From: Smittia aterrima
Taxonomy: Eukaryota > Arthropoda > Insecta > Diptera > Chironomidae
Direction of reading: 5' to 3'
Length of the DNA stretch: 64,000 bases
Assembly: GCA_033063855.1 (NCBI GenBank)
Contig: CP093830.1
Location: 5,952,854-6,016,853, forward strand
The notes below the pieces were generated by a model. That model was not told the DNA's origin. It did no database searches and saw only the letters and a program-made list of their open reading frames with translations. Shown piece by piece: positions 1 to 11,900 of this stretch (the first letter of the stretch is position 1; each line of letters starts with the position of its first letter). Position numbers and translations under genes: made by a program.

Positions 1-729
1 GCTTCCAAGGGAAATATAAAAGTTAACGAAATTAAAAAAACAAATGTTTTCTGGTTGTTGCTCGTTAAGATCGTTTTGTTTTAAAATGAAGTCTCATTGC
101 GATTGGCATGTGAACGAATGTGAAGTATCTAGTTCAAAGCCACTTGCTGGCATTTCTATTGCCTTCTCTGAAAATTTTCATTTCGGCAAAATGTATTTCG
201 AAATGTAAACCGTAAACGAAAGTAAACAATCGAATTCATTGAGTTCTCATTATAAAAACAATCAATCTATTGTTGATAATAGAATCATTCCGATTCGACC
301 CATGTACTTGGTACACAGACGAGATCTCTTTCCCTCCCCTTCTCTCAATTATTGAACAGCTCAATCATTTTTCATCACCTCGAAACCTCGGTGGGTTGTC
401 CAGAGCATGAAAAAACATTATCATAACCAACTCCCAACAAAAGAATCGTTGTAAAAAAAAATTATACGCGAACCTTTCTCCCACTAAAACTTTTCCCGCA
501 TAGCTCAGCGTTTTCTCATTCATTCGGCTAATGGCAGAAGGGAAGTTTCTTTTTATTCTGATAACCTCGTTGGACGGCTTAATTTCCTTTTAAATGCGAG
601 CGCCATCCTGCGAAGCTATGTCGACGTGTGGTTGTAGTAAGACGTTTGAGAAACGTCGATTATCCACACGCGCCGTAACGTAAAACGTCAAAATAATTGA
701 TGGAAACTTTGATAAAGCTTGATACTTAC
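1..729 (-). other. CASK: Intron 1 of CASK (partial, runs off the left edge)
   Basis: This lies downstream of the CASK first coding exon on the minus strand and begins with a strong GTAAGTATC donor. I looked for a second kinase exon encoding the glycine-rich loop and did not see one, so the intron continues past the window edge. No other gene or repeat was recognised in it. Confidence 0.6.
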
Positions 730-788
730 TTGCCAATGATCTCACAGAGCTCATACACATCGTCGAACAAAACTTCTTCATCAGCCAT
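730..788 (-). CDS. CASK: CASK, first coding exon only (MAGUK scaffold / CaM-kinase-like)
   Basis: The minus-strand ATG at 786-788 opens a 59-nt exon of 19 codons plus two bases, ending at a perfect GTAAGT donor. The peptide begins MADEEVLFDDVYELCEIIG, the highly conserved N-terminus of the calcium/calmodulin-dependent serine kinase CASK, just before its glycine-rich loop. In animals CASK is a membrane-associated guanylate kinase scaffold with CaM-kinase-like, L27, PDZ, SH3 and guanylate-kinase domains, acting at synapses and cell junctions; that is family knowledge, not seen here. Only this exon is inside the window, and the remaining exons must lie to the left. The apparent longer minus-strand reading frame at 590-781 is read-through into the intron in another frame. 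Confidence 0.85.
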
Positions 789-3700
789 TGCTGTCGTTGT
801 GTGTTTTATTCCTTCTAGGATTTTGTAAGTTTTCTTCTAAAAATTTTTCACTTCAACTTTTCCTTTTCTTTAAACTTTTTTAATTTTTCTGAACGTTAGC
901 GGTGATAGTGGAAAATAAAATAATTTGTGAAAAAGAAAACAAAAGTAAAAAATATTGTCGTGCGACTAAAAAGCTTTCAGTCTTGTCGATTTTAATCTGT
1001 TGTCCCCTGGTTGTGTGAAAAAAGCTTCTTTTGATTTATCCACTTGCTAAATTGGGAAAAAACCCAATTCTTCTAAGCAACGAGATCACTGCTCGTTGAC
1101 TGTGTTGCTAACACTGATTTTTATTCGCTTCCTTGTTGGGAAACTTTACAAAATATCCTTGAGAGCTTGTTGGAAGTTCCTTTCCAATAAAATCTTTGAA
1201 AGCTCACGCACTGGAAAGCGATTCCTTTTTTCACAAAAAAATCTAAATGCACTAAATGAAAGTTTTAATAACTTAATCAATCAGCCAAGGACTTTCACTT
1301 TAAAATGAAGTTTCGATTGATTCACTTTGCGTGTAGCACACTAATCAACACTGTTGTCACGACCGTCAATTCAACGTTTACAAGGATGTCAGCAAAACTT
1401 GATTTGGGGCGGGGGAAATTCAAGCTGTTTCTTCGATTTTCTGAGACAGCCGACGTTGACTCGAGGGAATTTATTTCTGATTACGACTGTCCACGTTATC
1501 TTTCCACCAAATCGAATCTTTTTCTCTCTTGTTGTCTCCAGAATTCGCGGAAAAATGATTTTTCACTCCGGACTTCAGTTTCACTACAAAACTTCCAGTG
1601 TTGACTGAAGCTCACACTGCGCAATTGGCGAACTCGATATCTTCAAACATTTTCGTGTCTTCGATGAGCGCTCAAAAGTTGCACAACAAAAGTTTGAGTC
1701 TTCGATGTTGTACAATGTTTAAATTTAAAATGAAAGTTGTCTCTGTTTGAAAACATTCTCAATCACAGTTCCGATCAATTCTATTACAAAGATCTTTAGC
1801 ATTCCAACTTAATCTAATCGAAGATTCAATTGAGTGAGAGATGAACCAATTAAAGCTATCTCCTGATGGATATTGCTTTCGCTTAGGTGTTGCGTGAGTA
1901 ATTTCCTTCAATCAATTATTCAACCTTATTCGATGCTTAATTGTTGCTTGGTGAGGAAGTTAATCATTTAGATTTATTCCAGTTTTTGTCTGAAGAGCTT
2001 CAGGGACATTTGTAAATGGAAATAAACTTTTTGCACTCAACAGGATTCACGCTGACACGAGTGAGAGAATGACAATTTAGCTCTTTAGAATTTGTTTGCT
2101 AACTCTCAACTCAGTTACAAAATAAACTTTCATGACGATGCAACAGTGACTGTCAAGGGATGTTACCATGGCAAGCGTTATGACCTAGTTTGCTCTATTG
2201 AATCCTAAAGAGTCATTGATATTGCATTCAGAATACATTACGAAAAGTTCAATCTCTACATTTCTGACATCGCTAATGAAAATTTCTAGGAAGTCAATTG
2301 AAATGACAAACTCTGGTCGATGTCAATTAAAAGTTGAAAGCTTCATCCCGAGACTGAAATTCGGAAAATATATTTCACATTTGAATAATAAATCGAGAAT
2401 TATTTAAAAGGTTTCCAGTTTACCTGGAAATATTTTTTTTTCATTCACTGCTCATCACAGAAGTGATTGCATTTAATCTCGACAAAATGTTTAAATAAAA
2501 AATTGCAATACTTAAATGCTCGTGATGATTAATCATGTCGATTTGAATGAACGAGAATCTTGGTAGGAGATTGCAAATCATCATTGTGAGATGAGAAATG
2601 ATGATTGTTAAGTGGAAAGCTCCACATCGAAACAAGGAATTAAATGAATCTCGGCGTAACACGTCGACAAAGTGAGTTGCGTAAGGTCATGGCCAACGTT
2701 AATAATTTGTAGCTTACTTTGGACAGCGAATGATGTTTTGGTATGTTCAACAAAGTTGTAAGAAATTAGTTTGAAACTAAATTGATTATTGTGCGATTTT
2801 CTTAATCACTTGTCGTATCACATAAATCTTTCAATCTTCCAGCTTTTGTTTAAGGTTTCTCAGCGTTGTTGCTAACTTTGACATTCGTTTCCTTTGAAAC
2901 GTGACCGTTGTGCTAACGAAAAAGCTCCGAGAAAACTTTTGTGGACTAAGCAACAAAACATTTCCGTTTCTTCATTTGCTGAGAGATCTGCGAACACATC
3001 AAAAATTTACTTTTAATTTATTAAGTGATTCAGAGAAACATTTTAATTCTCAAAGATATTTCTAAAGCTTTTGCTCTGCTTTTCAATGCCGTTACGAACA
3101 AAATCTATAATATTTCCATGGATTTCTGCGTAGGAATCCATTTGGGAACACTCGAACTCGAATATTGTCCTTTATCGCTTGAATTGAGACGTTCTAAGGT
3201 TTCGCCATGGTTTGTTGCTGATGGCAATGCCCAGGACACGTGGAAGTTTTTCATAAAATACGAAATCTTATTCGTCAATAGAAAACACTGTTTGTGGACG
3301 TTTAACGGTGAAAGAAGACGCAATCTAGAAAAAATAAATAATAATCTTATTAAATTTAGACTTCATTCTAAGGGAGGAACATAATTTGATTCCAAAAATC
3401 GTTTGAAGTCTTCCCTTGGTTCTTAGAAGTTGACGGGGGAGATAATTGAAAAATTGACCACCTACTGCCAAAGCTTTTCCCTTCAGCTTTTCCAAGAATT
3501 GAGTTTCTTGCACGCTTCAACCAGCTTCCATTAATCACTGAAGCTCTTCGACCTAAGCAAACGTTAATGACATTTAAATTACGATCTAAGCTGCCAACAA
3601 CATTGTCGATAGAATCAGCTGAGAGAGACACACTTCAAACTCACATTTGACTATGCTGGCGACAGATTACGAATTTAAATTCAGAGCATACCGCCTGAAG

Positions 3701-5906
3701 CATGTTTTGGGTCCAATTTATAGTTCTCCAGGTTCATAATAAATTAACAAACATTCATTTGTGATAACCAAACTTTTCCTTCAGGTAAATCTCCAATGAC
3801 GTCGTTGAACATGAAACATCTATCATTAATCATTGATGTTTCATCCCCTGCAAACTTCCTTTGAAGATGTCAAGAATGTTAATGGCATTTAAATTACTTA
3901 CGCTCAAGCTGTTGACCTTTACTCATAAAATTTATCATTTCAAGAAAGTTTTCGACTAAAAATGATGAGACTTTAAATTCGTTTTGTAAAAGAATGAAAT
4001 TCATTGAATGTCGAGGATTTCATTTTGAAACTTTTTGCGGAATCTATCGTGCAAAGGTAACGATTCTAAATTTGCGTCGGCTCGAATGATAAGCGAAAGA
4101 CTTCGCAATTTAGAATAAAATTGTTTTAATCGTCGTTTGAATGGAATTTTTATTTGAAAATTAAGACGAACAATTCAACAAAATGAAATCAGTAAGGTTA
4201 TCACCGAGTGCTACCTTCATTTGGCTGTTTATGTTCGCAATCGTCTTAACAGCCAAAGCAAATGTTGTTTCCCTGAGCGAATCTCACGTGCATGCGATGA
4301 AAATCCGTAAAGCGTGCAGAGGCAAACAGAAAAGTATTTCTTAAAGGTGTTAAAAAATGCATGAGCCGTCGAAGGCGAGCAGTAAATTCACAGCATCTGA
4401 CGCCCTATCGATCGCTTTCTCGCTAATTCATAGTTTGTTACCAATCAAGATCATCGTAAATTCAACTCATTTGTTGGTAATGTCTTATTTGTTATAAAGA
4501 AACTTCAGAGAAGAATTAACGAACTCTCTTCCCCCACGTTATCTTGTAATAGGAATTACAAATGACTAATGAGATAATTTATGGTTGCAGAAAGTTTTAT
4601 TTAGTTGAGTTGAGTTGATTTAATATTTTTGCAAATATTTATCTTCGCTTAACCAAAACGAAATAGATCTAAAATTTATTTAAGAATTGCAATCCAGGTG
4701 AATGTTCTTTTCGCAAACAAACTTAGAATGTTCGCCCTAAACATCAAATATTCCGATGAATTGAAATTCATTGAGAGCAGAATGGAAACTTTTAGGAACG
4801 CAGATGGATTTTGACAAATGATGTGTGCATTGTCATTCCAACAATGGAAGTTAATTATCGCGCGCATTGCTTTGTATTTTTATTTTATTTAATAAACAAT
4901 TACAAGCATCAAATGATTTCTCAATGATTATTATTTTAAAGAGATAAATGTGACTAATGATCTTTCTTTTCTTTAAGAGAAGCCGGAGAGAAGAATATTT
5001 ATCTCATTTTATGAAAAATCGCATAAAGGTGAGTTGTTAGTTCCTCTTACGACAAAATGCCTTAAACCATTTTCTTAAGAAAAGAATAAAAGTGAGGAAG
5101 GAAGATTATTCAGAAATTGTGTGAGATCAACTTTCTCTTCAGGCGAGATTTTATTTATTATTTTTATGAAAATGTTCCTCAACCTGCAAAGAAAATATTT
5201 TGAAGATTTTTTTTCACTGAAATTAATCAAACTGAACGAAGCAAATATTTTTTTAGCACAATCGTTGTTGAGAGTTCGAAAATATTTTATTTATCTTAAT
5301 ATATCTCAATTGAAGTTTTTTACAAAATTATTCATTGAATCGAAATATTTCATGGAAAGTTTTGTTTGTACTAAAAAAATATTAAATATCTAAAGATATC
5401 CAAGATATTCGTGAAATATTTTTAACGAATATCTTTCGAACTTCTTCATTTCGAAAAGCAAAAAGTTTTGGTCTAAACAAACTCGAGTTCTTCGCTGGTT
5501 CAGTTGCTGTTCTTCGCTCTTCAATATCGGCCAAAATAACGTGAGGCGGAGAAAATAATTTGTGTGGATGTATCAAAGCTAGAACTCAAAGAAAAGTTTG
5601 AAAACATGCAGAAAATCATTGTAAAACTACGTTTACCAGCGACTTATGGATATTTTAAGTGAATGCCGCAAATTATCGGCGTTTTTCCGAAGAAAGAAAT
5701 TCATTTATTCGCTTGTGTTTCGCTCTGTGCGGAAAAGTTTGTAGTAAAGTTGTCCAAATCAATAAAAATTCAGACTTCATATTGTTCCCAGAAGAGAACA
5801 GAGTAGTGAAGGAAGAAGAAGGGCAGTGTGTGTATAAACAAATGTGCAAAAGAAGATAATTCTTGTAAAAAAAGAAATTAAGGAAAGAAATGAGGAAATC
5901 GCTCCT
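789..5906. other. Intergenic region between CASK and the Ig/FN3 receptor
   Basis: The ORFs here are short and AT-rich and look like chance openings, except the small secreted ORF at 4183-4344. The part next to 788 should hold the CASK promoter and 5' UTR. A local duplication is visible: a stretch near 3563-3596 with a TTAATGACATTTAAATTAC-like core recurs near 3879-3912. A perfect 10-bp inverted repeat with a 14-nt loop lies at 3811-3844. No transposon or tRNA was recognised. Confidence 0.5.
4183..4344 (+). CDS. Small secreted protein ORF, resembles an odorant-binding-protein N-terminus
   Basis: An ATG at 4183 opens 53 codons and a TAA. The start is a clear signal peptide: a basic n-region (MKSVRLSPS), a hydrophobic core of about 15 residues near residues 12-25, and small residues before a likely cut near residues 25-28. 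The mature part carries an IRKAC motif near residues 41-45 followed by GKQK. That resembles the first-cysteine region of insect PBP/GOBP odorant-binding proteins, but the remaining conserved cysteines are absent. I found no downstream exon carrying them. It could be a decayed OBP remnant, an orphan first exon or a genuine short peptide gene. Its length is far below a normal OBP of about 120-150 aa. Confidence 0.35.
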   Translation: MKSVRLSPSATFIWLFMFAIVLTAKANVVSLSESHVHAMKIRKACRGKQKSIS

Positions 5907-5940
5907 ATGGCTATTTTGTTTAGGATTCTGTTTACCTTAG
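5890..5940 (+). other. Overlapping upstream AUG / alternative signal-peptide frame
   Basis: An ATG at 5890, 17 nt before the receptor start proposed at 5907, opens 16 codons in a different frame and stops at 5938-5940. Its peptide (MRKSLLWLFCLGFCLP) also looks like a signal sequence: a basic n-region and a hydrophobic core. Either this is an overlapping upstream ORF that lowers initiation at 5907, or one frame is an artefact of a single-base indel in the exon. Confidence 0.4.
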
Positions 5941-8900
5941 GATTACTTATACTTCATGTTTCTGATTTATCAGGTGAGTAAACACGAAGCTAGCTTAAGC
6001 CAGTTACAAATTTCGTGTGTTGTGTTCGCTCTTATCAGTCATTCACACTTTCATTCAACGATAATTACGAGCTCGCAAATAATTTAATGGCAACCAACGA
6101 AACTCTCTCGTACAATGTAAAAAATTATTTGTTTCTCCTTTTTGACAATAAAGTTCCGAAATGTGACACCATTTGCAGAAAATGTAAACAAGATTCTGGC
6201 TTTTTTGACACACAGAGCATCGGCAAAACAATAACAAATCAAGGTTCTGAGTTCTAAAGGCGGAAATATGTGAAGATGCGCGTTCGAATCGCCATCACTC
6301 TTTCTCCTCCTCTCTCTCACTTTTTGCTTGCTGCTCTAATATTTAAAAGTGATTCATTTTATATCGCACGTATATAAAATATTAGGCGAAAAAAGGTTGA
6401 GTTCAACAACACTGACCTTGGAATAAAAAAAGCGAAGAATATTCTTCTCGGAAAAGAGAAAAGCTTGCCGACACGGGCCGAGCTGAACCGAAAAAAAATA
6501 AAATGAAACTATGAAAATATCAAAACTAAGAAATTCCTGGCAAGATTCTTAGAAAGCCGCAAATTGGTTCCTTCATTTTATGATCGCATCTTTTACACTA
6601 AACGAATAAATATTATTTTAATCGCTCATAAGGGGAAGAGATATCACGTTTCAATCGTTCGCTCACAATCGATTCTTTCTTTGGGATGATGTAATAAAAA
6701 GTGAATCAATATTCATTCAAATATCAAAACATCCAGCCCCAAAAGGATTTCATCTTTCACATGGAACACTAAGCCAGCATATCTTGCAACATATTAAAAA
6801 GTCCCAATCGCTTTGGTAAACACGAGCAAGAGAAATCCTCCTTTGATGTCGAGCTGCTCAATAAATTCGCGGCCCACATCAGCCGAGCGAAAAAGATTTC
6901 TTAGTTCTCAGTTTGAATGTAAAGCAAAATGACGAAGCACACGGAAAAAAAATCTAATTGGCATCAGGAGATGAAGAAGAAATAAAATCTAAAACTTTTT
7001 TTTAAAGCAGTGCGCAATTTGTGTGATTTTTTTTCTGCATCAAGATATTCTTTTCTATTTCATAACATTCACATATTTACGAACACCGAAAGAGCCGCTT
7101 AAACGTAAATATGTACGAGGAAGAAGAAATTTTTGAACGTTCGTTCTGTCTTACGTCAAATAGTTTCGCTTTTTTTCGGAAATCAACAAAGATTTCTCTG
7201 TCAGTACATTTTAATAATCTAAATTCTTGTTTACACATCAAAACCTGAAGAGGGGCGAAAACGAATTTCTAAACAAACTCTTCAATGTTTGCATTTGAGT
7301 GTGTGATTTATTTTTGTTTGCAAAAAAATCTTACAAACACGAAAAAAAAACTAAAAAATCTCTTGGCCTTGTAATTTTTTTTCCTCTTGCTTGTGCCTTT
7401 TTTTTCGCGAAGTTGCTGTTGAGTGTGTTTGTGTGAAACCTTCTTTTGCAACGCTCGGAGTTTATTCATAGCATTCTTAATACTATGCTATGAAGCGTTA
7501 AGAATAGGAAACGCAAAAGAGATTTTCATCGTATTTGGTAAAATTGTTCGTCTTGTCACAGTATTAGTTACAAATTAAGGGATTGAATTCTTATTTGAAG
7601 AAAGCAAACATGTGTTTGGAGAAGAAGCGAGCGGCTTGTCGAAAAGGGAGGCGTTTCGCTGAATAAATTTCGCGATAACCGAATTAGAATTATTCTGTTG
7701 ATAACTTGAAACTCTTCCGATCCTTTCGTCAAATTAAATGCGAAGTTACAATTTATAAACAAACCGAGAGAATCAATATTCAAGGCCTCGCGATCGTTAA
7801 TTCGATTTCAACAAGCGCAAAGGATTTATTACCGATGCTTATGTTTTCATTTGTTTGGATGATGGAATTAATCTCATTGAATACCACGCAGGTGGTGATA
7901 TCGAGCAAGTAAACATCTCGCTTCGGAAATTTATGCTTCATTGCTGTCAACACAAGATGATGCGTCGTCGAATCTGCAACAATGTAAAAAACAAAATAGA
8001 AAAAAAAATCGTTAAGCAAGCTCGTGTTTAGATATTTTGTTTCTGTTTTTGGCCGAAAAAAACTTCTCATGTCGTTGCCTCATTTCTATTCCGTCAAATT
8101 TAAAATTCATCGTCATCAAAAGTCCAAATAGATTGAAAATTAAATCAAGTTTTTTTTGGGTTCATTTGTCAGTCAGATCAATTAATGAAGAGTTTCGTGA
8201 TGGAAAATGTTGGAAGATATCTTTCGCACAATAGGCGCACGAGAAGGGGTTCGCTCATTGCTCGCCGACTGTCCTTGAGATGTTTTCGACAAGGAATAAC
8301 TTTTGCGGACAAAAATGATTTTCCATTCCACGACGATTCCCCAGACGCATAACTTAATATTCAAAGCTTCAACTTCGTTTTTCGGGAATAAAGAACTCAC
8401 GGAATTGATAACAAACCCTCTGTGATTAGAATTGCAAACCACTTCGGAACCCGACACATGCCGAATATTTTTGCGACCTCAATCGCATCGAAAAACTAAT
8501 CCTTCTCTCAGTCGTCAAACAATCAGTGAAATAATTGACGAACGACGGAGGTAGACAGAAGTTTATTTTGGAGAACCGGCTTCATGTGAATTCGAGCTCC
8601 ACGAGATTCTCTATCGAATGCAAAAAAAAATTCATAATCTAACAGCTTTTCTGAAATCTGCGATTGACATATCAAATTACCGCTTATATAGTTCGAAGCG
8701 GTTCTCTCCGCTGATGATTTTTTCGGCTGCTTGTCGTTTTATCTACAATTCACTGAATCGCTAAACCTTTCAATAATGCTTTGCAAGCGAAGGAAACTTT
8801 GCGAATTGTTTTCATCAACACTTATTATTAATTCAAAGAAAACTTTGCCAGATTCATGAAGCAAAAACTTTGAATTCTTGCTTGTCGTGTCTCTCGCCTT

Positions 8901-11900
8901 CTTTTTTTCACTTCGAGGAACCAAAAAAAAAATTATATAAATTTGTGTTCAGCAGCAGTCATGAGAGTGATGAAAAAATTGCCCGTACCGAGTTGAAGGA
9001 AATATTTAATTAAAAATCTATGATACAAAACACAAACATACACAAACGATGTGAAACTTTTCCGTTCGAAGCGAACAAATTCATTCCGATGATGAGAAAG
9101 TTCTCTGTTTCGGAAAAGATGTGTAAACACTTATGATGATACCTCAGGAGAAAGAGCAAAAGAATCTTTTATGGATCTATATCAATTTAGAAGAGACGGC
9201 TTCTTTTCCTTACCCCTTTACACTCCGTGACAAATGATGATTAGGAGGAATCTCTGCTCAACTCCTACGCAACCTTCAACAACATAATCAAAAGCAACGT
9301 CTAAAGTTAGAGAGAAAGTCGACGAAAATTCATTTAATGGTCTCGACTTAATTGTGAACTTAGAGCCATCTGTTCCATCTCAGCCTTAATCTCATCTTAA
9401 GCGATTTTGATTGGATAATCTGATGTTCGAATGCTTTTAAAGAAGTCGATTGCAAGAGACCGCGACGACGGGCCCACCTAAGAAATGTTTACGAAAACGC
9501 ACTTTTCATTAACATTCATGAGCTGTGGGCGATGCAGAAAGAAAGAAAGGGCTTCGTGGGCTGCCAGTCGATTCAGCATTATCTTCGCTGTCTTAACCAA
9601 AAAAGCAAAGAGCTCAATTTAAATTATTTTTTCATATGAGAATGACAGGTCTCATTAGAAGGTGAACTTTTCCCGCCTTTTCTGATCCTTTTAGATCTGC
9701 TTCGTCACACACACACATTCTCTCTCTCTCTCTCTCTTGCTCACCTCCGCAAGTGTCAAAAGTCGATTTCTCCTCGAAATAACAGCCTTGCCATCTAAGT
9801 GCTTGACAAGCACTGCTTGTTAATATAATAACAATTTTACTTTCACGTGGAAGCTTTACTTTCCAAGGAAATGTGATTAGGATTTCTTTCTTTTTTTCGG
9901 AAATGGATGTTTTGTTCATGCTGCTGCGCTTCCCGTCAATTTCGCCATCGCTTAGCTTCGTCTTAATGAGACCACAAGTTTAATGCTTTCATAAACCAAC
10001 AACTGGAGAGCCAAAGAATTATTTATGTTTATGATTATTGTTTTTCCTCGTTTATTACTTTGTTGATATAATAAAGCATTTAAAAGATTTTTTTCTCCTT
10101 CGCTGAAGCTCCTCCGTCAGTCGACGCGAAGATAAATCGAAGCGATGAACTGCAATTAATTGCACACGTTGTTGAACGTCTTAGACTTTATGTCTTGTGT
10201 TGTGACTCAAGTGTGCAATGTGATCATTCGACTTGCTGAAGCAATTTCTTCTATAAAGCACAAAACATGAGAAAATCGTTTCAGAAGAATGACCAACTCA
10301 TTTTTTTTTTGTTGATTGCGAAATGAATGGAACGAACCTTCATTCGGGCTGCTCGCATAAGAATAGTTAAGCAAAGAGGAAGGCGAGAGAAGATTTCACG
10401 ATTGTTGTGTTCTAAGTATTTATTCGCAATGTTTCGCGATATGACGCAGTTCAAAAAGTATTTTTGTCGCTTCCGCCAATTTTTTTGCCAACACAGATCT
10501 TTCATTATTCCTTAACCCTCTTTTAATAGCGCGATCTCTTTGTGTCAGCAGAACTCTTTAAATGTTCTTTAATTCAAGGCCACATTAACATGGATTTTAG
10601 GAAGAGAAGAAGTGAACATATCAGGTTCACGTAAGAGGTTTAACGTTTTAGAAAGTCGAGCTTGATGGATTGAATATCTCTCGAGTGAAAATATATTTCA
10701 CGAGGAAATGAACTAGAATGTCGAACATTCTTTCTCCCTATTATTTGATACAGTTACTGTCCATTAAATATGTTAAATGATAAATCTTTTATAAGTTATT
10801 CATGCACAAGCCTCTTGATATGTGAGAAAGAATTTTCTTTTCGCTTGTCTCTCCTTCTTTCTTTCGCTTGTAAAATACTTAACGATTTAATTAACATTCT
10901 TGGTGACAGTGCACACTGATGCGAAAAAAAGACTTTTTCTCTTAATTAATTTATCGCGACTAGTAAACCGCCACTGCTTCGCAATCAATAAATAATGTTT
11001 GTCCAGTTTTATTGCTTTCTTTAGTCAACCTCTGCCATAAAACAAAGGCTCATCGAAATGTTTACTAGCACAAGCTACTGCTTTGCCCTCGAGCTGGGAA
11101 AATGGAGTTTGCGAAGCTCTAACTGTAGAGAGAGCTTTGAGTTATTTTTCTATATTTTATGATCGATGATAAGCGTGTCACTGGAGAGATTGAAAAGTCG
11201 CTCGCCAATAACGAAAGACGTGTAATCAAGGGAATATATTAAGTTCACTTCACCTCCTTCTCTCAGCTTTTCGCGGAATAGAAACAACACACGCGAAAAA
11301 CTGTTTCGAAACTGTGAAGTTCAATGGCATTTGTCGTGTGAGTTATGCTGATGAAATGGAAGATCGTGATAAGTAAAAGCGAATAATTGCAAAGTGTATT
11401 CGTTTGTCTCGTTAATTTTGATTGCCGCCTAGTTGAAAACTAAGTTTATTTGATCACTGTGTGTTCGTTGAACTCACGAAAAAAGAATCATCATTGTGAA
11501 CGACGAGAATTGCAAAACTTGAAATTGTTTCTTTCCACAAAGTAATTCGAGAACTTTTCGGAACTGACTTCAACAACTTGGTGATAACTTGAGACGTTGC
11601 GAAACACTGAATACCCTGAGGAGGTGAAGGGCGTAGTGAAGAAAGAGTCTTTCTTCGCCATAAAAAGTTCCGATTTCATGCACCGCACAAATATTTCAAA
11701 CTGCTTTCCAGTTAAAGATAACAAGATTATTTTAGCGCCGGAAACTTTATCATTTTTGCTTGAAATGTGAGGCGGACGAGAAGGAAAGTAAATAAGCTTC
11801 TCTAGACTCACAGAACGAGCGTAAAAAAAACTGCTTTAAACTCAATTACGGTCGAGGCAGCTCTCACTGTTTATGCACGAATAAATTAAGCTAACTTGGG

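Noticed and set aside
3025..3384. 119-codon plus-strand ORF in the CASK-receptor interval
   Set aside because: No recognisable domain, and overlapping antisense frames are open as well; likely chance.
6270..6300. GCGTTCGAATCGC as a tRNA T-arm
   Set aside because: No other tRNA arms are nearby; chance match.
11491..11811. 106-codon minus-strand ORF in the same intron
   Set aside because: Composition is unremarkable and no family is recognisable.
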